Positions 54,633-63,976 of a stretch of DNA of 64,000 bases are shown here, piece by piece. The notes beneath the pieces were generated by a model that saw only the letters and a list, made by a program, of their open reading frames with translations, had not been told where the DNA came from and made no database searches. Location: the NCBI RefSeq assembly GCF_000317555.1, contig NC_019745.1, positions 3,286,001-3,350,000 of the forward strand, written 5' to 3'. Within the stretch, counting starts at the first letter, position 1; each line of letters begins with the position of its first letter. A program made the position numbers and the translations under genes. Origin of the DNA: Gloeocapsa sp. PCC 7428 (GTDB lineage Bacteria; Cyanobacteriota; Cyanobacteriia; Cyanobacteriales; Chroococcidiopsidaceae).

Positions 54633-55078
54633 AAATACGAAACCTTTAAAAGGTAATAGAAATGTTTTACTTTTGCTCTATATTTATCTTCTCTACTGAG
54701 CGCTTCACGTCCTACTTTTGAGAGAGATCGGTATCATCCACTGGGAGTATGGATCGCAGATGGCTTGTGACTTTCTTCAGGGCTAGATAAACGGGGATTG
54801 CTGAATCAATGTATGAATCGTTAAGCAACCGCACTTGTATAGCAGTTAGCAATTAGCCATTAGCTTCTTTAAAAGCTTGAACGCGCAATGCATTTAATAA
54901 GTATATTTGTCCTAACCTAAATACGTCTTGCTATACAAGCCCCCTAAATCCACGCCACTTGCTACAACTGGCGTGGGCGAGGAGGGCAAATCCTACTTCT
55001 ATTCAGCAACGTCTATAGTCTATAAACGAAGTTGACGATCGCACACTAGAGGATCTCTTGCATCCCTACTCCTCCGTA
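54633..55078. other. intergenic region with repeats
   Basis: About 450 bases. TCAATGTATGAATCGTTAAGC at 54806-54826 is an exact copy of bases at 21657-21677. The element at 54837-54936 follows, then a CCCCCTAAATCC repeat from about 54938 to 55000 that ends GGGCAAATCCTA, then CTATTCAGCAAC, as at 21725-21760. Confidence 0.55.
54837..54936 (+). repeat. 100-bp MITE-like element, GTATAGC ends
   Basis: GTATAGC (54837-54843) and GCTATAC (54930-54936) are perfect inverted ends. Inside: AGTTAGCAATTAGCCATTAG, TTTAAAAGCTT and AAGTATATTTGTCCTAACC, all shared with the reversed copy at 50678-50785. Confidence 0.7.
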
Positions 55079-58000
55079 TCAACCACGCCCAATTAAACGC
55101 GCGATCGCACTAACTAATTCACTTGGATCAATCGGCTTGGACATATGTAGTTGAAATCCTGCACTTTGGGCGGCTTGCTGATCTTCTTCTCTTGCATACG
55201 CAGTTAAGGCGATCGCCGGAATTTGTCTACCTCGGCTGGCGGCTAAAACTTGAATGCGGCGCATGAGTGAATAACCGTCTTCGTTAGGCATACCAATATC
55301 GCTGAGAATCGCATCAGGGTAAAAACTTTGCAATTGCTCAATCGCAGCGGCGGCGGAGTTAACAGCGATCGCTTCTGCGCCGTATTGCTCAAGCATAAAC
55401 GTTAAAAACTCGCGCGTATCGGTTTCATCATCAACAATCAGAATGCGCACGCCATCAAGTGCGATCGCATCGCTATCCGGCGCACTCGCTGCAACTTCGG
55501 ATTGAAGCGGTAATAGCGGTAACTTCAACGTAAATGTCGCGCCTTGTCCTTCGCCTGGGCTATCGGCGGTAATTGTACCACCGTGCAATTCGACAAGATG
55601 ACGCACGATCGCAAGTCCTAACCCTAACCCGCCTTGGGTACGCGTAATTGAGCCATCTGCTTGCCGAAAGTAATCGAACACGTACGGTAAAAAATCAGCG
55701 CTAATGCCTTTTCCCGTGTCGCTGACTTGAATCTGTGCATAAGTGTCGTTGCGTGTCAAGGAAACGCTCACACGTCCACCCGTAGGCGTAAATTTAATTG
55801 CATTGGAAAGTAAATTCCAGATGATTTGCTGTAAGCGCGTTGCATCGCCGGAAACTTGTCCTACGGTAGAATCAAGCCGCAGTTCGATTTGAATCGACTT
55901 GGCATTCGCGGCGAGGCGCATTGTTTCTATCGCCGCTTCAACGACTGACGCTAAGTTCACCACAGTCGTATTTAAACTGAGTTTACCTCTCAGGATACGC
56001 GAAACATCAAGTAGATCTTCAATGAGTTGCGTTTGTAATTCGGCATTGCGTTCGATCGTTTCTAGCGCGCGTGTTGTCGTTGCTTCATTAAATTTGCGCG
56101 TACGCAAAAGTTTTGCCCAACCCAAAATCGAATTCAGCGGCGATCGCAATTCGTGCGAAAGAATTGCCAAAAATTCGTCTTTGATGCGGTTAGCTTGCGT
56201 CAACTGTTCGGTTTGCTGCTGCAACGAAGCGAGTAATTCTGTACGTTCCATTGCGACGGCGACTTGATCCGAGGCGGCTTGCATTAACTCGATTTCATCA
56301 GGCGTGAAGCTAGTACGCGTTCGACTCGCAAAGCATAGCGTACCTAAAAGTCGCCCTTGAACAATCAACGGTTGACCTGAATAAGCTGTAATCCCTAGGG
56401 TGCGGATTGCTTCTGTATTCGGAAGCTGTGATGCTTGGACGTCGCTAACGAGGATTTGACGGCGTTCTTGTGCTACCGTACCGCACATTCCTTCCCCAAG
56501 TTCGAGCCATTGAATTGCTTGCGCGACTTCTTCAGAAATACCGCCGTAAGCCGCTAAACGCAACATCTGCTGCTGATCGCGTTCCTCGACTAAGAAGTTG
56601 AAGTAAAAATGCAAGTCTAGCTGCGCGGCGAGTTTTTCAAACAAGTCGTTGAGGAGTGTCAGCGGTTGTTGTGTTGAAAGCAAGGCGCTTGCAGTTTCTG
56701 ATAATAGCTTCAGTCGTTCGCTGCGATCGCGTAACGCTTTTTCTGCTTGTTTATACTCGGTAATATCGCGGCTAATCACGAGTAACGATTGCACTGAACC
56801 ATCTTGCGCAAATTCAGGTGCAATCCGCGATTGATACGCGCGCATCCCGTTGGCGGTGGGAAACTCGAATTCAAAAAAACTGCATTGTCGCGTTGCAAAA
56901 ACTTCGCGTAGGGCATTTTCCCATGCGGTAACGATTTCGGTTGCAACTCCCAGTTCAGCGTTAGTTTTACCAATAAAGTTGGCGCGGGGAATTCCGGTTG
57001 CTGGTTCAATCGCAGGATTAACGTAGACGTGACGCAGTTCGGTATCGAATCGGGAAATAATATCAGGGGAGTTTTCCACCAAGGCGCGAAATTCTTGTTC
57101 GCGGCGATGCAGTTCGGCTTCTACGTACTTGCGCTGTGTGATATCTTCAGCAATGCCATTCACGCACTGGATTTCTCCCGCAGCGTTTTTCACCGGATAG
57201 CCGCGATCGCGCACCCAGCGAACCGTACCATCAGGTCGTACAATTCGATACTCTTCATCGTATTTTCCGCGCAGGATATTTGTAAAAAACGCCTCGCGGA
57301 CGCGATCGCGATCGTCAGGATGAATCGCGTCGATCCAGTCGTACCAATTTGCTTTTAAACTCGTACAACTTCGCCCCCAAATTTGTTCATATGCGGGACT
57401 TACATAAAGCGATCGCCTTTGTTGCGGATCGGATCTCCAAAAGACATCTTCAATGCTTTCGGCTAGCTGACGAAATCGAGTTTCACTCGCTTGCAATGCG
57501 GTTAATGCTTGTTTGCGTTCGGTAATATCGCGGAGTAACCAACGCAGCGCGACTAATTGTCCCGTGTCATCGCGTACCGCCGCTACAGTTAAAACAATAT
57601 CAATCAGGCGACGATCCCGCTGGCGAATCACACAAACTTCCCACTCGCGTACCCAATCGCCCGAACGTGGCTCGTTGATTTTAGCTGTCAAGTCATCGCG
57701 ATCGCCTTCCGCGACAAAATTGAGGAATGATAACCCAACCAAGAACTGCGGTTGAACTTCCAGCATACTTGCAGCCGCGCGGTTGGCTTCTAAAATTGTT
57801 GCGGTGGTATCTGTCACCAAGTACCCGTCGGGCGCAAATTCAAACAACTCTTGATAGCGTTGGCGTTCTGCTTCTACTGTTTGACGTGCAACAATCAAAT
57901 CCTCATTTTGTTGCGCTAGCTTTTCATTCTGCGCTTTTAATTCTTCCTCAACAACGGCGAGTTCTTCTAAAGCTTCTTGACGTTCGATTTCGCGCTGCTT

Positions 58001-58708
58001 AACTTCGCTAATGTCTTCGATTATCCCATCAATAACTGTCACGCCGTCGAGCGTATTGATCGTTTGACTTATCCGCACCCAAATTGTACTGCCATCAACG
58101 CGGCGTAGTTGCACTTCGCGATCGCGAATTTGTCCTTGCTGCAACTGGTAAAGTTGTGTATAGTCTTCCGGCTGGAAATACGGCTCAAGTGTTTGCGTTG
58201 CAGGTGCGATCGCCTCAATTCCTAATAGTCGCAAGAACGCTGAATTACCATCAAGTAACACACCATCTTCACGCAAGCGATAAACCCCAATATTCAAATT
58301 GAGCAGCGTTTGCAGGCGATCTAATCCTGTGGTACGTTTTTGTGCAAGTGCTGCGCGCACAACTGCGGGTAGAAGACGATAGTTTTGTGGTGACTTGATG
58401 ATGTAATCGTCTAACCCTGCTTTCATTGCTGCAACTGCAATTTCTTCACTACCGCTATTTGTAAACATCACTACTTGACAATCAAGATAACGATTCTTAA
58501 TCGTTTGTAAGACGCTTAGTCCATCACTCCAGCTGAGTTGATAATCACAGATTGCTAAGTCAAACCGCCCTGCTGACAATGCTTGTTCAAAATCTTCGGC
58601 ACAAGTAATTTGTACTACATCAACGTTAGGAAATTCGCGTTCGAGTTCAAAGATAATTTGAAGGCGATCGCGCGGAGAATCGTCAATTAAAAGAATGCGT
58701 GACATCAA
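55079..58708 (-). CDS. hybrid sensor histidine kinase, REC-PAS4-GAF-HK-REC
   Basis: A 1209-residue soluble multi-sensor kinase. Domains in order with rough positions: receiver (1-120; Asp in LAICDYQLS), PAS (130-240), short coiled coil (240-285), PAS (285-405), PAS (405-530, YVSPAYEQIWG type), PAS (535-660), GAF (675-815), HisKA (840-905; H-box FLAILSHELRSPLNSILGWA), HATPase (950-1065; NLLSNAIKFTP, DTGKGI and GLGLGLAIV), and a C-terminal receiver (1085-1205; AILSDIGMPNEDGYSLM). There are no membrane spans. Signals are probably cytosolic (redox, light or small ligand). A receiver gene sits downstream on the same strand. Confidence 0.93.
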   Translation of the reverse strand: MMSRILLIDDSPRDRLQIIFELEREFPNVDVVQITCAEDFEQALSAGRFDLAICDYQLSWSDGLSVLQTIKNRYLDCQVVMFTNSGSEEIAVAAMKAGLDDYIIKSPQNYRLLPAVVRAALAQKRTTGLDRLQTLLNLNIGVYRLREDGVLLDGNSAFLRLLGIEAIAPATQTLEPYFQPEDYTQLYQLQQGQIRDREVQLRRVDGSTIWVRISQTINTLDGVTVIDGIIEDISEVKQREIERQEALEELAVVEEELKAQNEKLAQQNEDLIVARQTVEAERQRYQELFEFAPDGYLVTDTTATILEANRAAASMLEVQPQFLVGLSFLNFVAEGDRDDLTAKINEPRSGDWVREWEVCVIRQRDRRLIDIVLTVAAVRDDTGQLVALRWLLRDITERKQALTALQASETRFRQLAESIEDVFWRSDPQQRRSLYVSPAYEQIWGRSCTSLKANWYDWIDAIHPDDRDRVREAFFTNILRGKYDEEYRIVRPDGTVRWVRDRGYPVKNAAGEIQCVNGIAEDITQRKYVEAELHRREQEFRALVENSPDIISRFDTELRHVYVNPAIEPATGIPRANFIGKTNAELGVATEIVTAWENALREVFATRQCSFFEFEFPTANGMRAYQSRIAPEFAQDGSVQSLLVISRDITEYKQAEKALRDRSERLKLLSETASALLSTQQPLTLLNDLFEKLAAQLDLHFYFNFLVEERDQQQMLRLAAYGGISEEVAQAIQWLELGEGMCGTVAQERRQILVSDVQASQLPNTEAIRTLGITAYSGQPLIVQGRLLGTLCFASRTRTSFTPDEIELMQAASDQVAVAMERTELLASLQQQTEQLTQANRIKDEFLAILSHELRSPLNSILGWAKLLRTRKFNEATTTRALETIERNAELQTQLIEDLLDVSRILRGKLSLNTTVVNLASVVEAAIETMRLAANAKSIQIELRLDSTVGQVSGDATRLQQIIWNLLSNAIKFTPTGGRVSVSLTRNDTYAQIQVSDTGKGISADFLPYVFDYFRQADGSITRTQGGLGLGLAIVRHLVELHGGTITADSPGEGQGATFTLKLPLLPLQSEVAASAPDSDAIALDGVRILIVDDETDTREFLTFMLEQYGAEAIAVNSAAAAIEQLQSFYPDAILSDIGMPNEDGYSLMRRIQVLAASRGRQIPAIALTAYAREEDQQAAQSAGFQLHMSKPIDPSELVSAIARLIGRG

Positions 58709-59472
58709 GTTCCAAAACAGTTGTGCGTTAAGGTAAAACTGATTGCAAGTTTGTTATTAAGCCTCAGCAAACGGCTGTTTTCATAGTTTTTGATTCATTT
58801 ACACCTAGTAAATCGATGTCATCTTGCGCTGATTGCGCAAGCGCATCTGACACGATAAGCACCCTAAACTAGAAGAATAGCGAATGCGATCGCCATATCC
58901 TTCTCACTACGGCAGATACAACCAAGCTGTACCACTATCATTCACAATTTGCGGTAAATTTGCAATACCGCGCAGGATGTGAATACTTTGCAATTTGCAT
59001 ATTCTAACGTTATACAATTAACGTGCTTTTTGTGATTAAAGAAACAATCAAACTTAAAGAATAATTCTTCCTGAAGATGAACTTGTCATCTCTACGCTGT
59101 CATTGCAGCGATTCCTATTATCGCGATCACGCTGACTAGTGACTCGACTTCACACTCATCCAACCACTATGTGAGTATAACGATCGTAAAAGTCGAATTC
59201 GCAATTTTAGCCACACAATCCCCGCAACAAAAACTTATTTAATTTACGTAAATTTATTGATAGCGAATAAATTCACTCCTAGATCAAGAAAGATATTATT
59301 GGGCGCAGGTACATTTTAGACTTCCTGCGTGAAGAGAATTGCGAATAAATTCGCACCTAACTAAACAAAGTCCACCTGCGTGGACTGACTGATAGAAGAC
59401 TTATTTTAGTGTGCCTGCGCACACTCTGCTTAGATAGCCCCGACTTCAATCGGAAGGCTTCTCACAGCGACA
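58709..59472. other. intergenic with hairpin-rich repeats
   Basis: About 760 bases without a supported gene. The part 59310-59460 is full of short hairpins: TTGCGAATAAATTCGCA, AGTCCAC-CTGC-GTGGACT (59369-59386), GTGTGC-CTGC-GCACAC (59409-59424) and CCGACTTCAATCGG. Two of them share the loop CTGC. I take these to be a dispersed cyanobacterial repeat downstream of the PAS-CRP gene; it could also work as a terminator region. Confidence 0.55.
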
Positions 59473-60642
59473 TTAATTCAACAATATAATATGATGCTCG
59501 TCATCAACCGTGATAATTCCTTGCTCGCGCAGTTTGTTGAGTTGGCGCGTCGTCGTCACGCGCGTTGCACAACACGCACTCGCCAGTTCTTCATGCGTAA
59601 ACCGCACACTCAAACGCGTTCCTTGCGCTACAGGTTGACCGATTTCTTGTTTAAGAAATTGTAATAGATAATGCAAACGATGTTTCACGCGTCGCTGACC
59701 TGAAATATATAACAATAACTCAGTTTGACGGAGGCGAGATGTCAATTTAGGGACTAATTTTTGCACTCTAGAAGGACAATCAAGCCACTTCGTTAAAGGA
59801 AAGCGAACTAACTCAACGTTATTTGTTAGCGCGGTTGCTTGATAAATATTGAGCGAAGTAATACTTCCCCCAAAAGGCATCGATGAACTTGCTAATCCGA
59901 CAAGAACTTCTTCTCCTGTATCGCTCATCGTACTTAATTTAACGACACCTTGGCGAACTTGGTAAATTTCTTGATAATTAATCGGAATAAGTTCCCCTTT
60001 GTAGTAGCGATCCATGAGGTTATCGCTCAGCGTTTCGTCATCGCTATTTGAAGATAGTATTGATTGTTGCTGTAACGTATTTTCGCGCAGCAACCAACGT
60101 AAACCAATGATTTGGTCGCGTTCATCGCGAATTGCACTGTAATTTATGTCTATGTTATGCAATCGTTTACCGTTGGGTAGCCGGAAGTTAACTTTAAAGG
60201 GTGGAGTTAATTTGATTTTTTGATACTTTCTGGCTAGATTGTAGTTAAATTGTTGACGGCTTTCTTCTGCGAGTAAGTCGGTTAAAGACTTCCCGATTAA
60301 TTCTTCTGAAGCAAGTTCAAATAAGAGTGTTGTTGCCCGATTAACTTCTTTAATTTTTCCTGAAACATCGGTGACAACGTAGCTTTCAAAAGCTAACTCG
60401 AATAAATCATAGTAGCGCCGGCGTTCCGCTGCAATAATTGCCTGTGCAGCTGTTAATTCTTCCTGCTGTTTTTGCAGTTCTTTGGCAGCTAATTGCAGTT
60501 CTTGGGCAGCCATACCTAATTCTTTAAATGCTGCTGGTAGTAAGTCCAAACGAGGTACAAAAAGGTCATTGGCATCTTTAGATAATGCTTCTAAGCGAGA
60601 AGACATATTGTTTACTCGTCGAACAAATCTATCAATGTCCAT
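59473..60642 (-). CDS. PAS-CRP fusion transcription regulator
   Basis: A 389-residue protein. The N-terminal 75 residues are a coiled coil (LGMAAQELQLAAKELQKQQE), followed by a PAS domain (about 75-195, YYDLFELAFESYVVTDVSGK and NRATTLLFE), then a cyclic-nucleotide-binding-like jelly roll (about 215-310, QGVVKLSTMSDTGEEVLVGL), then a Crp-type winged helix (about 320-389, THEELASACCATRVTTTRQL and KLREQGIITVDDE). The phosphate-binding cassette R-S residues of cAMP receptors are not seen, so the effector is probably not cAMP. PAS attached to CRP is unusual. The upstream region carries a perfect tandem duplication. Confidence 0.88.
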   Translation of the reverse strand: MDIDRFVRRVNNMSSRLEALSKDANDLFVPRLDLLPAAFKELGMAAQELQLAAKELQKQQEELTAAQAIIAAERRRYYDLFELAFESYVVTDVSGKIKEVNRATTLLFELASEELIGKSLTDLLAEESRQQFNYNLARKYQKIKLTPPFKVNFRLPNGKRLHNIDINYSAIRDERDQIIGLRWLLRENTLQQQSILSSNSDDETLSDNLMDRYYKGELIPINYQEIYQVRQGVVKLSTMSDTGEEVLVGLASSSMPFGGSITSLNIYQATALTNNVELVRFPLTKWLDCPSRVQKLVPKLTSRLRQTELLLYISGQRRVKHRLHYLLQFLKQEIGQPVAQGTRLSVRFTHEELASACCATRVTTTRQLNKLREQGIITVDDEHHIILLN

Positions 60643-60650
60643 GTAAAACT

Positions 60651-60838
60651 CAGTTTATTTGTAATGTTGTTTATAATGGCTGTCAAGCTTTTTATTAGCT
60701 TTAACTAAGACATAATATTTATTAGCAGTTTATTTGTTAAAGGACAGTTTATTTGTAATGTTGTTTATAATGGCTGTCAAGCTTTTTATTAGCTTTAACT
60801 AAGACATAATATTTATTAGCAGTTTATTTGTTAAAGGA
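60651..60838. repeat. perfect 94-bp tandem duplication
   Basis: Two identical 94-base units (60651-60744 and 60745-60838), each starting CAGTTTATTTGTAATGTTGT and ending TTAGCAGTTTATTTGTTAAAGGA. Each unit also has a second CAGTTTATTTGT near its end, a 12-base match that could have served for slippage. The block lies just upstream of the PAS-CRP gene (which reads away from it), so it doubles part of the leader or promoter. Confidence 0.95.
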
Positions 60839-60947
60839 GTGCGTTTCTTTTACTTTTGACTCACCTTTTAAGACGTTTAAAAATAAGTAAAAATATTTTG
60901 TTGTTTTTGCTGATTGAGAAGCTATTGCTAAAAATGTATATAAGTAG

Positions 60948-61553
60948 CTAGGCGGAATTAAACCGAAAACGCTCAAGCGTATATCCTCCTGCTTGACTTC
61001 GTGTTTCCATGCCTTTGATCACTGCCATTGCTAAATCGTACTCATCTTCAAACATCTGCCCTGCGATCTCATGCGTTTTGAGTTGATGCCACTGGTCTTC
61101 AATCCGATTCATTTGAGCACTATAGGGCGGTAGAAAGAACAGCAATAAACCTTCCTCTTGCCAGCGTTGCCAATGTTGTCGCACGATGTCGCGCTTGTGA
61201 ATGGGGCAGTTATCCTGCACCACAACCGTTAAGCGTCCAGTCTCCGCCAACGACAGGGCTGCTTTTTGGGCAATCCAGTTCATCACTGTGAGATAACTCT
61301 CACCATTAAACCCACCTTGGACCAGCGCATACTCAAAGGTGTTGTCCGGTTGCCATAGTCCCAAAATGCTGATGCGATTGCCACGGGTCGGCACTTGGTC
61401 CAACTGTTTTTGACTCCCAACTCGACTGTAACTGTAGCTGACGGGGCTGTACAAACAGAACCCTGCTTCATCCAGGTACTTCAGGTCGATCTGCCCCTCT
61501 TGTGCTGCCAACTCTAGCGTGTCGAGGTCGGCTTGCTTGCGCCCTTGGTACAC
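60948..61553 (-). CDS. IS630 transposase, C-terminal DDE part
   Basis: This 201-residue frame is the DDE_3 catalytic part. The three acidic residues are in KYLDEAGF, VVQDNCPIHKRD and NRIEDQWHQLK. It joins the N-terminal frame (61514-62020) by a -1 shift near a run of six A followed by G (on the minus strand) at about 61605-61611, a slippery A-AAA-AAG type site common in this IS family. It ends inside the left inverted repeat. Probably functional as a fusion. Confidence 0.9.
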   Translation of the reverse strand: MYQGRKQADLDTLELAAQEGQIDLKYLDEAGFCLYSPVSYSYSRVGSQKQLDQVPTRGNRISILGLWQPDNTFEYALVQGGFNGESYLTVMNWIAQKAALSLAETGRLTVVVQDNCPIHKRDIVRQHWQRWQEEGLLLFFLPPYSAQMNRIEDQWHQLKTHEIAGQMFEDEYDLAMAVIKGMETRSQAGGYTLERFRFNSA

Positions 61554-62020
61554 TGGGTCTGGATTACGCTGCTGTCGGTGGCGGGTGCGCTTCCAGTAAA
61601 ACCCCTTTTTTGCAGAATCCGGCGTATCCGGTCTGCACTCAGTTTTACCCCTCGCTCTTGCTCCAACAGGGCGGATAATTGGGCACTGTTGTAGGTGCGT
61701 TGGTCTTGGTCTAATCGGTTTTCTAGATACAAAAGGTCTGCCTCACCCCACCGCCGTTTCATCCCCCGTCCAGGGCTATCCCATAATCCCCCCAAGCCAC
61801 CCTTCTGCCACCGCTTGAGGGTTTCTCGCACGGTCTGCTCCCGACATTGGAAGATCTCGGCAATTGCTGGGACGTTCCACCCTTGGGCATTCAGTCGCAC
61901 CATATGAGCACGGTCTTTGATGTGCTGTGCTACCCTGGGTGCAACTCGTAATTCTTGCAGAGTGCGGTCTGATTCCTCGCTGAGAACGATACGTAAAGGG
62001 GCGGGCATTGGTTCAAGCAA
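61514..62020 (-). CDS. IS630 transposase, N-terminal HTH part
   Basis: This 168-residue frame holds the winged-helix DNA-binding region: VAQHIKDRAHMVRLNAQGWN, the homeodomain-like EIFQCREQTVRETLKRWQKG and the linker WGEADLLYLENRLDQDQRTY. The conserved part ends at RRILQKRGF; thereafter the frame diverges (TGSAPATDSS), while the -1 frame continues YWKRTRHRQQRNPDPVYQGR into the DDE part, showing that frameshifting makes the full enzyme. Confidence 0.9.
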   Translation of the reverse strand: MLEPMPAPLRIVLSEESDRTLQELRVAPRVAQHIKDRAHMVRLNAQGWNVPAIAEIFQCREQTVRETLKRWQKGGLGGLWDSPGRGMKRRWGEADLLYLENRLDQDQRTYNSAQLSALLEQERGVKLSADRIRRILQKRGFTGSAPATDSSVIQTQCTKGASKPTSTR

Positions 62021-62076
62021 GATACAGGTTTTATTGTCTCTCCTATCTTACGTTTAATCTCGCCTGCCTACTTATC

Positions 62077-62680
62077 TAAGCTTACTCGTTGTTTTTGCAC
62101 GCCTAGATAAGAACCTAAAAGAGAGGTTAGTGAGTCACTTAAGATTGCTAAAACTCATAATACTTATTAGCTATTGTATCGAATAATACAAGTTCGTTTT
62201 GTTTACTAGGAGATTTTGATCTCTTTGAAAGTAAAATGAGTAGATTGATTCTCTTTAAGCTTCTATGAAAAGTTATTTTACCACATCTAACTAGAGAAAG
62301 ATATGCTTTTGTCTGTCATTCTTTACTGTTATTTCTATATAAAAATAAGCCGATTGTTAATTGCAGATACAGACGCTTGTAGCCAAGAATACAAAAAAAA
62401 ATTAACACAAACATACTTCAAAAGTTAGAGATGATAACGAAGATGTAGCTATTAGTTTAAAAAAATAAAAATGAAGTCTTAAAAAATTAGGAAGCTCGTA
62501 CTAAGTTAAATTGACCAAATCAAATACGCAATATGAGTTAAGCATCGCGCAAGCCTACGCCCATTAGGTTAGATGACGATGCGGGATTTAATATATTGCT
62601 GACTTAGTAGAGACGGTAGAATCAAGTTTTAGGAATATTCAGGAGAAGTAGAGCATGATATTGCAACGTTAATAAAGCTT
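62077..62680. other. AT-rich intergenic, mini-ORF only
   Basis: About 600 bases between the IS and the HDO-like gene. No supported gene. AGGAG precedes an ATG at 62655 that opens a five-codon frame (MILQR, stop), possibly a leader peptide for the next gene or chance. Confidence 0.4.
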
Positions 62681-62704
62681 TTGATTACTCTAGTGAGTCA
62701 AATC

Positions 62705-63808
62705 ATGATTTCTCGTAAAAATGGCTATAAATCAAGAGCTAGAATTAAAAAACAAGTACTCGCAAGGAAATATACTCAAACTGAGCAGCAACTCAAGGCA
62801 CTCATCAATTTAGAAGAATTGGATGAGCGAATCCAAGCACAGCCTTGGATGGTGAGTGAGTTTGAGCTAGTTCTGGAAGACGCGATCGCAGCAGCGTATC
62901 AATCAACAACGAGTTGTGCTTTAGCTCAACATTTCTTGCATCGCTTGCTGTATCGTATTAATCGACTCAAGCTATTCTGGTACGATAATTTACGGCATTA
63001 CACAAACGAAAGATCTATTTACCTGCATTTGTGCCGTGAAAAGATTGAAACAGCTTGGCAACAGTGGGAACTTGCGAATATTGATGTGCTAACACTGCAA
63101 ACGCTAGACGTTCAAACAAGTCTACTCACCCAGGTTAATGGCGATCGCAACTTCTGGGATACTCAACAAGAGCATGACCGACTGCACGAAATGACTCATG
63201 CTGAATATCATAAACTGCTAGCGATCGCTGCCTTCGATACTCTACAAGCAAGAAACAAGTTTTTCCGCACGCTTGCCAATGCCGTTAACGAAGTCGAGTC
63301 AAAGTTAACACAGTTATTACTTGAAGACTACAGTCGCAATTACTTAAGCACTCAACACTCGACATTGTTAGCGCAAATGTTGAGCGAGTTACAGCTAGAT
63401 AGCATTCCCGAAGCATACTTCAAGATTGTTCCGTATGAGGTGCTGGCGTGTGCTAACCACAACTTTCTCCTAACCGACTGCAAACGTTTGTTTCTCCGCT
63501 GCATCGGTGGGATGATTTATTCAGAAATTGCCAAATCGACAACATACAAACACTACTCAGTCTCCGCACAACGGCTAGGGTTGTCAGCTACCAAAAGTTA
63601 TTGGGAGCGGTGCATTATAGAAGATGAATGCTATAAACACCGGATACTTGAAGAAGTGGCTTTACCGTTGGTAGAAAAATATCCTGCAAGCGCGTGGGAG
63701 TTACTACTAGGGTACGAACAACAAAAGCAAATTCATCAGCGTGCGAGTGCTGCTACACTAAACTCTTGTCGGGAATCTAGCAATAATGTCATATTTAGTG
63801 CTAGGTAA
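62705..63808 (+). CDS. haem-oxygenase-like di-iron (HDO) family protein
   Basis: About 367 residues, all-helical. The C-terminal half fits the iron-containing redox enzyme family (haem-oxygenase-2-like, HDO): an E-x-x-H pair in QEHDRLHEMTHAEYHK, then RCIIEDECYKHRILEEVALP with D/E-x-x-H, and the closing VEKYPASAWELLLGYEQQ typical of the family. Members use a di-iron site for desaturation, N-oxygenation or C-C cleavage. The first 100 residues (RARIKKQVLARKYTQTEQQL) are not recognised. No biosynthetic neighbours. Start is uncertain: the frame opens with TTG at 62681, the first ATG is at 62705. Confidence 0.68.
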   Translation: MISRKNGYKSRARIKKQVLARKYTQTEQQLKALINLEELDERIQAQPWMVSEFELVLEDAIAAAYQSTTSCALAQHFLHRLLYRINRLKLFWYDNLRHYTNERSIYLHLCREKIETAWQQWELANIDVLTLQTLDVQTSLLTQVNGDRNFWDTQQEHDRLHEMTHAEYHKLLAIAAFDTLQARNKFFRTLANAVNEVESKLTQLLLEDYSRNYLSTQHSTLLAQMLSELQLDSIPEAYFKIVPYEVLACANHNFLLTDCKRLFLRCIGGMIYSEIAKSTTYKHYSVSAQRLGLSATKSYWERCIIEDECYKHRILEEVALPLVEKYPASAWELLLGYEQQKQIHQRASAATLNSCRESSNNVIFSAR

Positions 63809-63810
63809 AA

Positions 63811-63976
63811 ATTTTCTCGCCCCCCCTAATCTAGAAGCCCCCCAGAATTGGTGGGTTGGCGGGCAAATGCTCTAGAATCTGTGGTGTATGCACTAATTTT
63901 CTCGCCCTCTAAATTCCCTACCAGTGGGGGACTTTAAGTAGTCTAGAAGCCCCCCAGAATTGGTGGGTTGGGGGAT
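63811..63976. repeat. direct repeat of an inverted CCCCCC/GGTGGGTTGG unit
   Basis: Two direct copies of TTTTCTCGCCC...TCTAGAAGCCCCCCAGAATT...GGTGGGTTGG (63811-63863 and about 63897-63974), each able to fold through the C and G runs. The second has an extra GGGGGACTT piece as in 38833-38880. Intergenic, near the window end. Confidence 0.65.

Larger units (their letters stand above)
60939..62076 (-). mobile_element. IS630-type insertion sequence
   Basis: About 1.14 kb holding two overlapping transposase frames. Imperfect inverted ends: ATAAGTAGCTAGGCGG... at the left (60940-60962) and, on the other strand, ATAAGTAGGCAGGCGA... at the right (62053-62075), matching at 19 of 23 positions. TA lies just outside both ends (60937-60938 and 62077-62078) as expected for IS630/Tc1 insertion. 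The element is inserted between the PAS-CRP leader and the HDO-like gene. No cargo genes. Confidence 0.85.

Noticed and set aside
54806-54826. Possible attachment site pair with 21657-21677
   Set aside because: The exact 21-base match sits inside a longer shared repeat context, and the 33 kb between has no integrase or phage genes.
63811-63976. Possible CRISPR-like array
   Set aside because: Only two copies, no spacers of constant length, and the same unit is dispersed elsewhere as a single repeat.
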